64,000 nt of DNA from an uncultured bacterium (GCA_945829425.1 CALZUQ010000001.1:62001-126000), one strand, 5' to 3'. Shown: positions 7,096-16,540, counted from the first letter of the stretch. Numbers and translations: made by a program. Notes: generated by a model from the letters alone, not told the origin.

Positions 7096-8388
7096 ATGCA
7101 CAAGAGAATTCTTTTCGCATTGTTCGTGTCCCTCCTCTCCCTTGCCGTCCAGGCAGGTGCTGACGGCAAGTTTGTCCTCGTGATAGATGCAGGACATGGC
7201 GGACGTGACGCAGGAGCCAAGGGCCGTTACTCTTTGGAGAAGAATATCAACCTTCATGTCGCATTGGCGTTCGGCAGATATGTCGAGACCAACTGCCCCG
7301 ATGTCAAGGTAATATATACACGTAAGAAGGATGTCTTCATTCCGCTTCATGAACGTGCCAATATAGCCAATAAGAACCACGCCGACGCCTTCATATCCAT
7401 ACATACTAATGCTGTTGAAGGCAGCAGGACGATACGTGGCTTCGAGACGTACACCATGGGTATGCGGCGCTCTGATGAGAAACTCTCAGCAGCACAGCGA
7501 GAGAACTCTGTCATAACCATTGAGGACAACTACCAGCAGCGCTATGCAGGCTACGACCCTTCCTCGCCGGAGTCAGAAATAATGTTTGAGTTTATCAACG
7601 ACAAAAACATGGAGCAGAGCGTCAACCTTGCCAAACTCGTACAGAAGAACGTATGCTCCACGGCAGGACGTCCGAATAAGGGTGTCAAGCAGGATGTCTT
7701 CCTCGTATTGCGTGAAACGTCCATGCCGGCATGTCTCATAGAGCTGGGATATATCTCAACACCCGACGAGGAGCGTATCCTCAACGACAATGATCACCTC
7801 GACCGAATGGCGTACGGCATATACACTGCCTTCGTGAAGTATAAGGACAAGAACAAAGCTGTCGTACCGCCTTATTCCGCTCCACAGCAGCAAAGACCGG
7901 ACAAGGTTGCGGAACAGCAGGAAAAAGATAGGGGAAAAGAACAGAAAGAACGTGCAGAACAGGATAATGAGAGGCAAAAACCGGAGACACCAAAGGCAGA
8001 ACGACCGAAGGCAGAGACACCAGAAAACAGTGTTGAGAAAGGAAAGAAATCCCGCCATGTGCAACAGACCGTAAAGACTGTTGAACAACAACGTCCGAAA
8101 ACACCAACCGATGATGACGCACCGGTATTTAAGGTGCAGTTCCTCACAGCACCACGCATTCTTCCTGCTGGAGCCAAACAGTTCAAGGGACTTGCCGACG
8201 TGTCACATTACCGTGACGGCTCAACGATAAAATATACGGTAGGCGAATACAACAACTTCCAGGAAGCCAACACACGAAAACGTGAGATACAGAAGCTCTT
8301 CCCTGATGCCTTCATAGTCGCTTTGCGCGACGGAGAACGTATGGATCTTAACGAAGCACGCCAATGGCATGGTGGAAAAAACAAATAA
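7096..8388 (+). CDS. N-acetylmuramoyl-L-alanine amidase (Amidase_3) with SPOR-like C-terminus
   Basis: This 430-residue periplasmic enzyme should cut the bond between muramic acid and the stem peptide during cell separation. A signal peptide covers residues 1-20 (RILFALFVSLLSLAVQA). The Amidase_3 domain spans about 26-250. Its zinc ligands are visible: His34 in DAGHGG, Glu48 in SLEKNIN, the His of ISIHTNA near 102, and Glu near 216 in LIELGYIS. Residues 255-345 form a charged K/E/P-rich linker. The C-terminal 80 residues (FKVQFLTAPR...YTVGEYNNFQEANTRKREIQKLFPDAFIVAL) look like a SPOR domain, which binds denuded septal glycan. The MCE gene follows after 59 nt. This pairing fits an envelope-maintenance unit. 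Confidence 0.9.
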   Translation: MHKRILFALFVSLLSLAVQAGADGKFVLVIDAGHGGRDAGAKGRYSLEKNINLHVALAFGRYVETNCPDVKVIYTRKKDVFIPLHERANIANKNHADAFISIHTNAVEGSRTIRGFETYTMGMRRSDEKLSAAQRENSVITIEDNYQQRYAGYDPSSPESEIMFEFINDKNMEQSVNLAKLVQKNVCSTAGRPNKGVKQDVFLVLRETSMPACLIELGYISTPDEERILNDNDHLDRMAYGIYTAFVKYKDKNKAVVPPYSAPQQQRPDKVAEQQEKDRGKEQKERAEQDNERQKPETPKAERPKAETPENSVEKGKKSRHVQQTVKTVEQQRPKTPTDDDAPVFKVQFLTAPRILPAGAKQFKGLADVSHYRDGSTIKYTVGEYNNFQEANTRKREIQKLFPDAFIVALRDGERMDLNEARQWHGGKNK

Positions 8389-8389
8389 A

Positions 8390-8423
8390 TACCACCTTAT
8401 GGTAATGTGGGAACTCCATTCCC
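8390..8423 (+). promoter_or_regulatory. Leader hairpins before the MCE gene
   Basis: TACCA-cctta-TGGTA (8390-8404) and GGGAA-ctcca-TTCCC (8409-8423) lie back to back between the amidase stop and the MCE start at 8448. The second ends 24 nt before the ATG, the same spacing as hairpins before several other genes here. Confidence 0.5.
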
Positions 8424-8447
8424 CTAACATTCAAAAGTAATTACGTT

Positions 8448-9356
8448 ATGGAAAAATATTTTACTAAAGAAGTGAGGATTGCCCTCATGGTTATAGCAGG
8501 AATAGTAATCCTCTTCGCAGGAATGAATTTCCTCAAAGGGCTTATTGTCTTCTCTAATGACTCGTCGTATAAGGTCATGATGAAGGACATCAACGGACTG
8601 TCAGAATCAAGCCCGGTGTACGCCGACGGATATAAGGTCGGAGTAGTACGCAACATAGAATATGACTACACAGGAGAGAAAGGCGGCATACTCGTCACCA
8701 TAGATGTCGACAACGCCTTGAGAGTTCCGAAAGGTTCTACGGCAGAGGTCGAAGCGGACATGATGGGTAATCTGAAACTGAATATCCTTCTTGCCAACAA
8801 CCCTCGTGAACGCATTGAGCCGGGAGGCATAATACCCGGAAACCTCACAGCAGGAATGATGGATGAGGTAGGTGCAATGATACCACAGGTGAAGGCGTTG
8901 CTCCCGAAGCTCGACTCTATACTTACAAATGTCAACGCATTACTCAGCGACCCGGCAGTGGCGCAGATACTTCATAACACCGCTCAGGCTACGGAAAACC
9001 TTAACCGCACATCGCAACAGCTACACGGCATGATGGCTGTCCTCGACAAAAAGATGCCTGTCATGATAGAGAATGCTGACAAGACCCTTGCACATGCTGA
9101 GGCGATAACGGAAAAAGTCTCTGCCCTCGATATTTCCGGCACTATGGCAAGCGTTGACGCTACTCTGAAGAACTGCCAGCAGCTTACGGAGAAGATAAAC
9201 TCCGGAGAGGGGTCCTTGGGAATGCTCATCAACGACCCGCAGCTGTATGTCAACCTCTCAAACACCATGCGTGATGCTGATGCTTTGCTCGTTGACCTGA
9301 AGGCTCACCCGAAGCGTTATGTGCATTTCTCGCTTTTCGGACGTAAAGACAAATAA
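8448..9356 (+). CDS. MCE/MlaD-family lipid-transport protein
   Basis: This 302-residue protein has one N-terminal membrane anchor (about residues 10-33, VRIALMVIAGIVILFAGMNFLKG). An MCE domain follows (YKVMMKDINGLSESSPVYADGYKVGVVRNIEY...LRVPKGSTAEVEADMMGNLKL). The rest is a long helical region rich in N/T/L heptads, likely the coiled helices that build a hydrophobic channel in MlaD-like hexamers. Such proteins bind lipids in the periplasm for an ABC transporter that moves phospholipids between membranes. The partner ATPase and permease (MlaF/MlaE) are not in the window. The gene is followed by a terminator, so it closes the amidase unit. Confidence 0.88.
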   Translation: MEKYFTKEVRIALMVIAGIVILFAGMNFLKGLIVFSNDSSYKVMMKDINGLSESSPVYADGYKVGVVRNIEYDYTGEKGGILVTIDVDNALRVPKGSTAEVEADMMGNLKLNILLANNPRERIEPGGIIPGNLTAGMMDEVGAMIPQVKALLPKLDSILTNVNALLSDPAVAQILHNTAQATENLNRTSQQLHGMMAVLDKKMPVMIENADKTLAHAEAITEKVSALDISGTMASVDATLKNCQQLTEKINSGEGSLGMLINDPQLYVNLSNTMRDADALLVDLKAHPKRYVHFSLFGRKDK

Positions 9357-9380
9357 AAACGACTGCTGCAATACTGACGC

Positions 9381-9402
9381 TGTGGGTTACCACATTTTTT
9401 TT
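9381..9402 (+). terminator. Intrinsic terminator after the MCE gene
   Basis: A short stem TGTGG-gtta-CCACA is followed at once by a run of eight Ts. It lies 25 nt after the stop codon and separates this unit from dnaA. Confidence 0.75.
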
Positions 9403-9576
9403 CCGATGGGACACCTTCCTTTTCTCTCTGTAAGTCAAGGGAAGTGTTTTCCTAATCCACTTACAACGTTTCCTGACCTTCCCCGCCAGCGGAATACTGC
9501 TGACGGGAGGCATGGATGCACTATCTGCTAACATTATGGCGGCAAAGGCTTTTACCGCTGAAAGACTTTTACTATC
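9403..9576 (+). other. dnaA upstream region with two hairpins
   Basis: These 174 nt hold no gene. CCCGCCAGC at 9482-9490 pairs with GCTGACGGG at 9499-9507 (one mismatch), and GCGG at 9539-9542 pairs with CCGC at 9555-9558, 18 nt before the GTG start of dnaA. I see no cluster of DnaA boxes (TTATnCACA) and no clean TAnnTTTG promoter. Confidence 0.45.
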
Positions 9577-10974
9577 GTGACAGATTATAGAAATCTATGG
9601 GACAGGGCTCTCGCTAACATACGCCAGAGCCTTACGGATATGGATAAGGGGGAGGAATACGAGAAATGGTTCCAGCCACTGAAATTTGAATCTTTCGACA
9701 AACAGGAGGAACGGCTCATCATAGCCGTTCCCAGTGCTGCATACAGCGAATACATAGAGAATAACTACCTCCGCCTTATGGGCTCTGCGCTCATACCCCT
9801 CTTCGGGAAAAAACTGCGTATGGGATATCACATCACCGTTGACCAGCAGAACAACCAGAGCGTCATTCAGGAGCAGGGACAGGAGATGGTTACGGCACGC
9901 CGTAACGCACAGCAGAAGACACCGCAGCTCCCGGAGGTAGACCCACAGCTTGACATGACGCTGAACTTCCGAAACTATATCGAGGGTGAGTCCAACAAAC
10001 TCTCACGCTCCGTAGGACTGCATATCGCTGAACATCCCAAGAGTACGAAGTTCAACCCAATGTTCGTATATGGCGCTTCAGGTGTCGGCAAGACACACCT
10101 TATCAACGCCATAGGAGTGAGGGCGAAGGAACTGTATCCGAACCTCCGCGTGCTCTATGTCTCGGCACGTATATTCCAGCAGCAATATACTACGGCGGTG
10201 CAGCAGAACAGTGTCAACGACTTCATAGCTTTCTACCAGACTCTTGACATGCTCATCGTCGATGACATACAGGAATGGGCTGCCGTAGCGTCAACACAGA
10301 ACACGTTCTTCCATATCTTCGACTTCCTCTTCCGACATGCAAAGCGCATACTCCTCGTCTCAGACCGCTCTCCGGCACAGCTGCGAGGCATGCACGAACG
10401 TCTTATAACACGTTTCGCATGTGGCGTGACGATAGAGATAGAGAAACCAAATACACAGCTCTGCGCGGATATCCTGCGCAGCAAGATTCGTCGTGACGGA
10501 CTTGGCACGGCAATACCGGAAGATGTAATACAGTATGTGGCACAGACCGTCCGTGGCAGTGTACGTGACCTGGAGGGTGTCATAAACTCACTGATGGTAT
10601 ATTCTATCGTCGACAGTGCAGACATCGACCTCAAGCTGGCAGAGAAGATTGTGCGCCGACTGATAAATATCTCCGACGAACCTGTCACCCTCGACTATAT
10701 CGTAGATACAGTATGTGAGTACACCAACGTCACTCATCAGGACATAAACGGAAAGAGCAGGAAAAAGGATATTGTCTTGGCAAGACAGACGGTAATGTAT
10801 CTTGCACAGAAGATGACCAACCTGCCGGCAACACGTATAGGACGCCTTATTGGTGGCCGTGATCATTCTACGGTAATACATAGCTGTAAGAAAATGGAGA
10901 AAGCACTTCAGAAAGACGAAGAGCTGCGTCAGCTCGTCAACACGATAAAGAAGTCTTTGGAACAGCCAAAGTAA
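9577..10974 (+). CDS. dnaA: Chromosomal replication initiator DnaA
   Basis: This 465-residue AAA+ protein opens the replication origin. Domain I is at residues 1-90 (LWDRALANIRQSL...EYEKWFQPLKFES). The Walker A motif is GASGVGKTHL near 166-175, Walker B is MLIVDDIQ near 225-232, and sensor/arginine motifs follow (VSDRSPAQLRGMHERLITRFACG). The C-terminal helix-turn-helix signature GRDHSTVIHSCKKM is near 427-440 and reads DnaA boxes. Translation starts at GTG 9577, which gives the normal domain I. As often in Bacteroidetes, dnaN and recF are not adjacent; the flanks are an envelope unit and an alpha-glucan cluster. No origin can be recognised beside it, so location next to dnaA should not be taken as location next to oriC. 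Confidence 0.97.
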   Translation: MTDYRNLWDRALANIRQSLTDMDKGEEYEKWFQPLKFESFDKQEERLIIAVPSAAYSEYIENNYLRLMGSALIPLFGKKLRMGYHITVDQQNNQSVIQEQGQEMVTARRNAQQKTPQLPEVDPQLDMTLNFRNYIEGESNKLSRSVGLHIAEHPKSTKFNPMFVYGASGVGKTHLINAIGVRAKELYPNLRVLYVSARIFQQQYTTAVQQNSVNDFIAFYQTLDMLIVDDIQEWAAVASTQNTFFHIFDFLFRHAKRILLVSDRSPAQLRGMHERLITRFACGVTIEIEKPNTQLCADILRSKIRRDGLGTAIPEDVIQYVAQTVRGSVRDLEGVINSLMVYSIVDSADIDLKLAEKIVRRLINISDEPVTLDYIVDTVCEYTNVTHQDINGKSRKKDIVLARQTVMYLAQKMTNLPATRIGRLIGGRDHSTVIHSCKKMEKALQKDEELRQLVNTIKKSLEQPK

Positions 10975-11734
10975 GAGAAAGCATAAAGAAAAGAGCATAA
11001 AAAATCTGGTGCTATACTCCACGTACCACACCAGACAAGCAACATGCATTTAAATATCTTTTTTATTGAGTGCAAAGTTATATATTTTTCTTGTAAGTTA
11101 CAAGGAATAATGCTCTTTTTTTTGATTTTCATGGCGATTTTATCGTTTTTTATACTGTTTTTTCTATGTTTTCTCTGTTTTGAGCTATAAAAATACGCCT
11201 ATAGACTGCAAAAACGACTCTACTCAATATTTCTTAACATATATTCCCCGCCTCCTCCTCTGTCGTGTCGAAAGAGCAAAACAAAACACCGTTAATAGCC
11301 TGATTCATCCACATACTACTCAACCGTACAGCTCGACATATTATCTTGGGAGACATATCCTACGGACCCAATGCCCAAAGTGAGGTGATTAATAGAACCC
11401 TCTTTAGTTAATGAATGTATAAAGTACATCTCGTTACTTGATACATATCATTTGTTTTACCTCGTTTTTCTTAATAAAAGTATAAAATGTGCTTTTTATA
11501 CCCGATTTTTATGGTTTTCTGTGCTTTATTTGAGCCTTTTTCTTCTTTTTTTTGAAAAACATCCGATAATCTTTGCGCATAAATCTTTTTTTTATTAACT
11601 TTGCGCTACAAACTAACTGCAATAACCAAATAAAAGTAGCCGCGTACATCTTAATGTATGCAGGGAAACAAAGAAAACGTATGATATTTTGAATAAACAA
11701 GTAAAAATCTTATTATAAACCTTATTATAGACCT
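10975..11734. other. 760-nt AT-rich intergenic region downstream of dnaA
   Basis: No convincing gene is present. TCTGGTG (11005-11011) pairs with CACCAGA (11029-11035), a weak terminator candidate because the T-run is about 15 nt further on. The segment 11381-11405 contains GATTAATAGAACCC, the same string found in the right arm of the gyrA leader, but no matching left arm was found, so it looks like half an element. One near-match to a DnaA box (TCATCCACA, 11307-11315) occurs alone. The right end holds the promoter for the debranching-enzyme gene. Confidence 0.5.
11572..11603 (+). promoter_or_regulatory. Promoter of the alpha-glucan cluster
   Basis: TTTG at 11572-11575 and TAACTTTG at 11596-11603 are 20 nt apart, a close match to the Bacteroidetes consensus. 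This predicts a start of transcription near 11610 and an untranslated leader of about 125 nt before the ATG at 11735. Confidence 0.75.
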
Positions 11735-13675
11735 ATGAGTTATCTGAAGTTTGAAAAAGCCACGATGACCAACCTCCAGGCGGTCATGCAGAAGGAACTG
11801 CTGCGTACAAACCGTTCAGGTGCATACAGCTGTTCTACGCTCGTAGACTGCAATACACGTAAGTATCACGGACTGCTCGTCATTCCTGTGCCGGAGCTGG
11901 ACGATGAAAACCACGTGTTGCTCTCTTCGCTCGACTGCAGTGTCGTACAGCATGGAGTAGAGTTTAATCTTGGCATCCATAAGTATCAGGGAAACACTTA
12001 CTCTCCTAATGGACATAAGTACATCCGTGAGTTCAACTGTGACGTCGTGCCAACAACGCTATACCGCGTGGGAGGCGTCATACTCAAGAAGGAACTGATT
12101 TTCCAACACCATGAAAACCGCATCCTTCTGCGTTACACACTCGTAGACGGACCGTCGCAGACAGTCCTCCGCCTGCGTCCTTTCCTCGCCTTCCGTAATG
12201 TCAACGACCTCGCACAGGAGAACGGCGTGGCGTCACGCGAATACCAAGAGGTGGAGAACGGCATCAAGACATCCATGTACGAGGGCTATCCTGACTTGTT
12301 CATGCAGCTCTCAAAGAAGAACGAGTTCATCTTCGTGCCAGACTGGTACCGTGGCATAGAATATCCTAAGGAGCAGGAGCGTGGATACGCATACCAGGAA
12401 GATCTCTATGTACCGGGATATTTCGAAGTGACGGTGAAGAAAGGCGAGAGCATTGTCTTCGCTGCATCAACGGTGAAGAGCAAGCCTTCAGGACTGAAGA
12501 AACTCTTTGAGGACGAAATGGCTTGCCGTCCGCCGCGAGACAATTTCTATCATACGCTGATATGCTCTGCACACCAGTTCTTCGTGACAAAACCTTCCGG
12601 AGACTATATCCTCGCAGGATATCCTTGGTTCAAGTGCCGTGCAAGGGATATGTTCATATCGCTTCCGGGATTGACACTCGCCGTAGAGGAGATAGAGAAC
12701 TTCGAACGTATCATGCAGACAGCCGGAAAGGCTCTCAATGACTTCCTCATAGGAAAACCGTTGCAGCATGACATTGCGGAGATAGAGATGCCTGACGTTC
12801 CTCTATGGGCTGCATGGGCTATACAGCAGTATGCACGCAGTGTAGGGCGTGAGAAATGCTATGAGAAATACGGAGCACTCCTCTCTACCATAATAAAGAC
12901 TATTGAGGCGGGTAAACACCCTAACCTGTATATTGAGCCAAACAGCCTGCTGAAGATCGACGGCGTGGAGCGTGCCATGACATGGATGAACTCCAGCGTG
13001 TACGGCAGACCTGTTGTGCCTCGCTCAGGATATGTCGTGGAGATAAACGCTCTATGGTATAACGCCGTGAAGTTTGCTGCAAATATGGCTGAGAAACGTG
13101 GCGACGCACAGGGTGTGGAGTATTATGAGAAACTGGCCCGAAACATTGAGGGAGCTTTCCAACAGATATTCGTGAATGAGAGCGGTTACCTCTGGGATTA
13201 TGTCGACAACGGAGTGCCAAACGTTGAGGTGCGTCCGAACATGATCTTCGCCGTGGCTCTCGAATATTCTCCGCTGACAAAAGAGCAGCAGAAGTCTGTC
13301 GTGGACTTCTGTACACGTGAGCTCCTCACGACAAAGGGCTTGCGCTCACTCACACCGAAGAGTGGAGCATACAACCCGATGTATGTCGGCACACAGAACC
13401 AGCGCGACTGGGCGTACCACCAGGGCACTGTATGGCCATGGCTCGGATGTTTCTATATGGAGAGCGTGCTGAAGATATACAAACGCTCACGCCTCTCATT
13501 CATACAGAGACAGATGGTAGGCTTCGAGGACGAGATGTTCTACCACGCCATAGGCACCATGCCGGAGCTCTTCGACGGAAACCCTCCTTTCTCCGGACGC
13601 GGTGGCTCGGCATTCGCCATGAACGTTGCCGCTCTGTTGCGTATGTCAAAGTTACTTGAGTCTTACACATTATAA
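11735..13675 (+). CDS. Glycogen debranching enzyme (amylo-alpha-1,6-glucosidase type)
   Basis: This 646-residue protein matches the bacterial/archaeal debranching family. The N-terminal domain begins MSYLKFEKATMTNLQAVMQKELLRTNRSGAYSCSTLVDCNTRKYHGLL. The C-terminal GDE_C (alpha/alpha)6 domain contains YPWFKCRARDMFISLPG, the LYIEPNSLLKIDGVERAMTWMNSS stretch and RDWAYHQGTVWPWLGCFYMES. It should remove alpha-1,6 branches from glycogen or imported alpha-glucan. It has no signal peptide, so it is cytoplasmic. It is the first gene of a three-gene unit with a glycosyltransferase 18 nt downstream and a GH57 enzyme. That order is familiar from Bacteroidales glycogen clusters. Confidence 0.9.
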   Translation: MSYLKFEKATMTNLQAVMQKELLRTNRSGAYSCSTLVDCNTRKYHGLLVIPVPELDDENHVLLSSLDCSVVQHGVEFNLGIHKYQGNTYSPNGHKYIREFNCDVVPTTLYRVGGVILKKELIFQHHENRILLRYTLVDGPSQTVLRLRPFLAFRNVNDLAQENGVASREYQEVENGIKTSMYEGYPDLFMQLSKKNEFIFVPDWYRGIEYPKEQERGYAYQEDLYVPGYFEVTVKKGESIVFAASTVKSKPSGLKKLFEDEMACRPPRDNFYHTLICSAHQFFVTKPSGDYILAGYPWFKCRARDMFISLPGLTLAVEEIENFERIMQTAGKALNDFLIGKPLQHDIAEIEMPDVPLWAAWAIQQYARSVGREKCYEKYGALLSTIIKTIEAGKHPNLYIEPNSLLKIDGVERAMTWMNSSVYGRPVVPRSGYVVEINALWYNAVKFAANMAEKRGDAQGVEYYEKLARNIEGAFQQIFVNESGYLWDYVDNGVPNVEVRPNMIFAVALEYSPLTKEQQKSVVDFCTRELLTTKGLRSLTPKSGAYNPMYVGTQNQRDWAYHQGTVWPWLGCFYMESVLKIYKRSRLSFIQRQMVGFEDEMFYHAIGTMPELFDGNPPFSGRGGSAFAMNVAALLRMSKLLESYTL

Positions 13676-13693
13676 TATACGGAGGATGCTACT

Positions 13694-14995
13694 ATGAAAA
13701 TACTTATGTTTGGTTGGGAGTTCCCTCCTAAAATATACGGCGGCCTCGCTGTCGCTTCCTATGGTATCACTAAGGGCTTGTCCCTTCAGGGTGACATAGA
13801 GACGACATTCTGTATGCCTAAGCCTTGCGGTGAGGAGGAGCAATTCCTTAAGATAATAAACATGTCCCAGGTGCCTATAGCATGGCGCGATGTGCAGTAC
13901 GACGACATAAAACACCGCTTCGTGGGACATACGGCAGAAGACTATTACCGTTTCCGTGACCATATCTATTCTGATTTCAACTATATGTCAGGACTCGACG
14001 ACCTCGGATGTATGGGCTTCGCAGGAGGTTATCCGGGAAACCTGCATGATGAGATAAACAATTTCTCTATCATAGCCGGAGTCCTCGCACGTTCTGAGAA
14101 GTTCGATATGATCCACGCCCACGACTGGCTGACATTCCCTGCCGGAGTGCATGCCAAGATGGTCAGCGGAAAACCTCTCTGCATTCACGTTCACGCTACA
14201 GACTTCGACCGCTCACGCGGTAAGGTGAACCCTACGGTTTATTCCATAGAGAAGAACGGTATGGACCATGCTGACTGTATCATGTGTGTCTCTGAGCTGA
14301 CACGCCAGACCGTCATACGTGAGTATCATCAGGATCCAAGGAAGTGCGTCGCTATGCACAATGCAGTATATCCTCTCTCTGAGGAGTACAGAAATATCGT
14401 GCCTCACAAGATACCGGGAGAGAAAGTGGTGACATACCTCGGACGTATCACAATGCAGAAAGGTCCGGAGTACTTCATCGAGGCGGCACGCCTCGTGCTC
14501 CAGCGTACAAAGAATGTCCGTTTCTGTTTCGCCGGTTCAGGAGATATGATGAACGCCATGATAGAACTTGCGGCGGCATACGGCATAGCAGACCGTTGCC
14601 ACTTCCCGGGCTTCCAGCGTGGCAAGCAGGTGTACGAATGTTATAAGAATTCCGACGTCTTCGTCATGCCTTCCGTCAGCGAGCCTTTCGGCATCGCACC
14701 TCTTGAGGCTATGCAGTGTGGCTGTCCAAGTATCATATCTAAACAGTCAGGCTGTGGTGAGATCCTCACCAATGTCCTGAAGGTTGACTACTGGGATGTT
14801 CACGCTATGGCTGACGCTATCTATTCTCTCTGTACTAACGAAGGCTTCCACCAGTATATCGCAGAAGAAGGTATCAAGGAGGTTGACCAGATAACATGGG
14901 AGAAAGTGGGATGGCGCATACGCCAGTGCTACGACCAGCTGATCAGCAAGGGTTGGTTCGATAACGAGGAATATCTCGCACACTACATCAAATAG
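13694..14995 (+). CDS. Glycogen synthase-like glycosyltransferase
   Basis: This 433-residue GT-B enzyme starts MKILMFGWEFPPKIYGGLAVASYGITKGL, the usual opening of starch/glycogen synthase-like and GT4 transferases, with the Gly-rich KxGG-like loop that contacts the donor. The C-terminal domain has the donor-site E-x7-E motif in PSVSEPFGIAPLEAMQCGCP and a preceding FAGSGDMMNAMIELAAAYG stretch. It should add glucose from a nucleotide-sugar to an alpha-1,4-glucan. Its position 18 nt after a debranching enzyme and before a GH57 gene supports a glycogen role. Whether it uses UDP- or ADP-glucose cannot be told from sequence by eye. Confidence 0.87.
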   Translation: MKILMFGWEFPPKIYGGLAVASYGITKGLSLQGDIETTFCMPKPCGEEEQFLKIINMSQVPIAWRDVQYDDIKHRFVGHTAEDYYRFRDHIYSDFNYMSGLDDLGCMGFAGGYPGNLHDEINNFSIIAGVLARSEKFDMIHAHDWLTFPAGVHAKMVSGKPLCIHVHATDFDRSRGKVNPTVYSIEKNGMDHADCIMCVSELTRQTVIREYHQDPRKCVAMHNAVYPLSEEYRNIVPHKIPGEKVVTYLGRITMQKGPEYFIEAARLVLQRTKNVRFCFAGSGDMMNAMIELAAAYGIADRCHFPGFQRGKQVYECYKNSDVFVMPSVSEPFGIAPLEAMQCGCPSIISKQSGCGEILTNVLKVDYWDVHAMADAIYSLCTNEGFHQYIAEEGIKEVDQITWEKVGWRIRQCYDQLISKGWFDNEEYLAHYIK

Positions 14996-14999
14996 CTTT

Positions 15000-15069
15000 A
15001 GGTGGCTTTAATGCAACCCACCTTTACCACGCATAGAAACCAAACAAAAACCTTTCCCTTCTTGGGAAA
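15000..15069 (+). promoter_or_regulatory. Two intergenic hairpins before the GH57 gene
   Basis: AGGTGG-ctttaatgcaac-CCACCT (15000-15023) begins 4 nt after the glycosyltransferase stop, and TTTCCC-ttctt-GGGAAA is at 15053-15069, 15 nt before the GH57 ATG. Neither has a T-run, so they look like mRNA stability or initiation elements rather than terminators. They may set different levels for the two genes of one message. Confidence 0.5.
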
Positions 15070-15084
15070 TAACGACTTACGACA

Positions 15085-16470
15085 ATGAAAACAATATGTT
15101 TGTATTTTGAGATACACCAGATAACACATCTCAAGCGTTACCGTTTCTTCGACATCGGTACAGACCATTACTACTACGATGACTATGCCAACGAGCGCAG
15201 CATAAACTACATCGTGGAAAACTCATACAACCCGGCACTCGACGCTCTTCAGGAGATGCTCGACACAAATCCTGGCTTCAAAGTGGCTTTCTCTATATCA
15301 GGAGTAGGCATGGAGCAGTTGGAGATGCACGCACCGCAGATTATCGAGAAGCTGCAGCGTCTTAATGAGACAGGACGTGTGGAGTTCCTCACAGAGCCGT
15401 ATTCTCACGGTCTGGCAGGTCTCATAAACGAAGAGAGCTTCCGTCGTGACATAGAGAAGATGTCACAGAAGATAGAGGAGTATTTCGGACGCCGTCCTAC
15501 CGTGGCTCGTAACTCTTCTCTCATATATACCGATGAGATAGGTGCCATAGTGGCTTCTATGGGATATAAGGGAATGCTCACCGAAGGTGCTAAGCACGTT
15601 CTCGGATGGAAGTCTCCACACTATGTTTACAACTGCAACATCGCTCCTTCTCTCAAGCTCCTCCTCCGTGATGTCAACCTCTCTGACGATATCTCTCTGC
15701 GTTTCAACAACACAGAATGGGAGGGTTATCCTCTCATGGCAGACAAGTACGTCAACGACATCGCATCATGTCCGGCAGAAGAGCAGGTAGTGAATATCTT
15801 TATGGAACTCTCTGCCCTCGGCATTGCACAGCCGTTGTCAAGCCATATCCTCGACTTCCTCAAGGCAGTGCCACAGTTTGCTGCTGAGCGCGGACTCCAG
15901 TGGGCTACACCGACAGAGATTTTCGACACCATGCCGTCGGTAGGTTCACTCGACGTGCCGGACACTCTGTCATGGGTTGACGAAGAGCGCGACTGCTCCG
16001 TATGGCTCGGAAACCAGATGCAGCGTGAGGCGTTCAACAAGCTCTATAGCGTTGCTGACCGTCTCCTCATCGCCAAGGATCCACGCCTCCTTCAGGACTG
16101 GGACTACCTGCAGGCAAGCAACAACTTCCGTTTCATGACCACGAAGCCGTCAAACGCAATGATCGACCGTGGTATTTACGACGGACCGTTCGATGCCTTC
16201 ACAAACTATATGAATATCCTCGGTGACTTCATCAGCCGTGTACGCTCTTTGTATGGTGGTATAGAGAATGAGGAGCTTGACAATATGCTCACTACAATAA
16301 CCAACCAGACAAACGAGATAGAGAAGCAGCAGAAAGAGATAGAGCGTCTGCAGCTCAAGCTCGCAAAGCTTCTCCCGGATGTCGAAGCTGAAGCACCAAA
16401 GAAGGCTGCCAAGAAAACCACGGCAAAGAAAGCTACGGTGAAAAAGGCAGCAAAGAAAACAGAAGAATAA
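15085..16470 (+). CDS. GH57-family alpha-amylase/glucanotransferase-like enzyme with lysine-rich tail
   Basis: The 461-residue protein opens MKTICLYFEIHQITHLKRYRFFDIG, the first conserved GH57 region, and contains the others: GRVEFLTEPYSHGLAGL, MLTEGAKHVLGW, and the AERGLQWATPTEIFD stretch. GH57 enzymes hydrolyse or transfer alpha-1,4-glucan chains in the cytoplasm. It completes the glycogen unit. The last 60 residues are unusual for the family: a coiled-coil segment (NEIEKQQKEIERLQLKLAKL) followed by KKAAKKTTAKKATVKKAAKK, like the tail of histone H1 or bacterial Hc1 proteins. This tail might bind nucleic acid, a polyphosphate or a partner; that is unknown. A terminator follows. Confidence 0.87.
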   Translation: MKTICLYFEIHQITHLKRYRFFDIGTDHYYYDDYANERSINYIVENSYNPALDALQEMLDTNPGFKVAFSISGVGMEQLEMHAPQIIEKLQRLNETGRVEFLTEPYSHGLAGLINEESFRRDIEKMSQKIEEYFGRRPTVARNSSLIYTDEIGAIVASMGYKGMLTEGAKHVLGWKSPHYVYNCNIAPSLKLLLRDVNLSDDISLRFNNTEWEGYPLMADKYVNDIASCPAEEQVVNIFMELSALGIAQPLSSHILDFLKAVPQFAAERGLQWATPTEIFDTMPSVGSLDVPDTLSWVDEERDCSVWLGNQMQREAFNKLYSVADRLLIAKDPRLLQDWDYLQASNNFRFMTTKPSNAMIDRGIYDGPFDAFTNYMNILGDFISRVRSLYGGIENEELDNMLTTITNQTNEIEKQQKEIERLQLKLAKLLPDVEAEAPKKAAKKTTAKKATVKKAAKKTEE

Positions 16471-16540
16471 TGGGTGTATAGAGTAATATACACCAACTTA
16501 TTAGTGTGTTTTTCATAAAGTTCGCTCAACGAACAGTCTG

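Noticed and set aside
11180..11383. 67-codon plus-strand frame in the dnaA downstream spacer
   Set aside because: No promoter or leader hairpin is placed for it, the composition is not protein-like, and it lies in AT-rich spacer DNA.
10975..11734. Chromosomal origin next to dnaA
   Set aside because: Only one near-match to a DnaA box was found and no box cluster or unwinding element arrangement. GC skew cannot be computed by hand.
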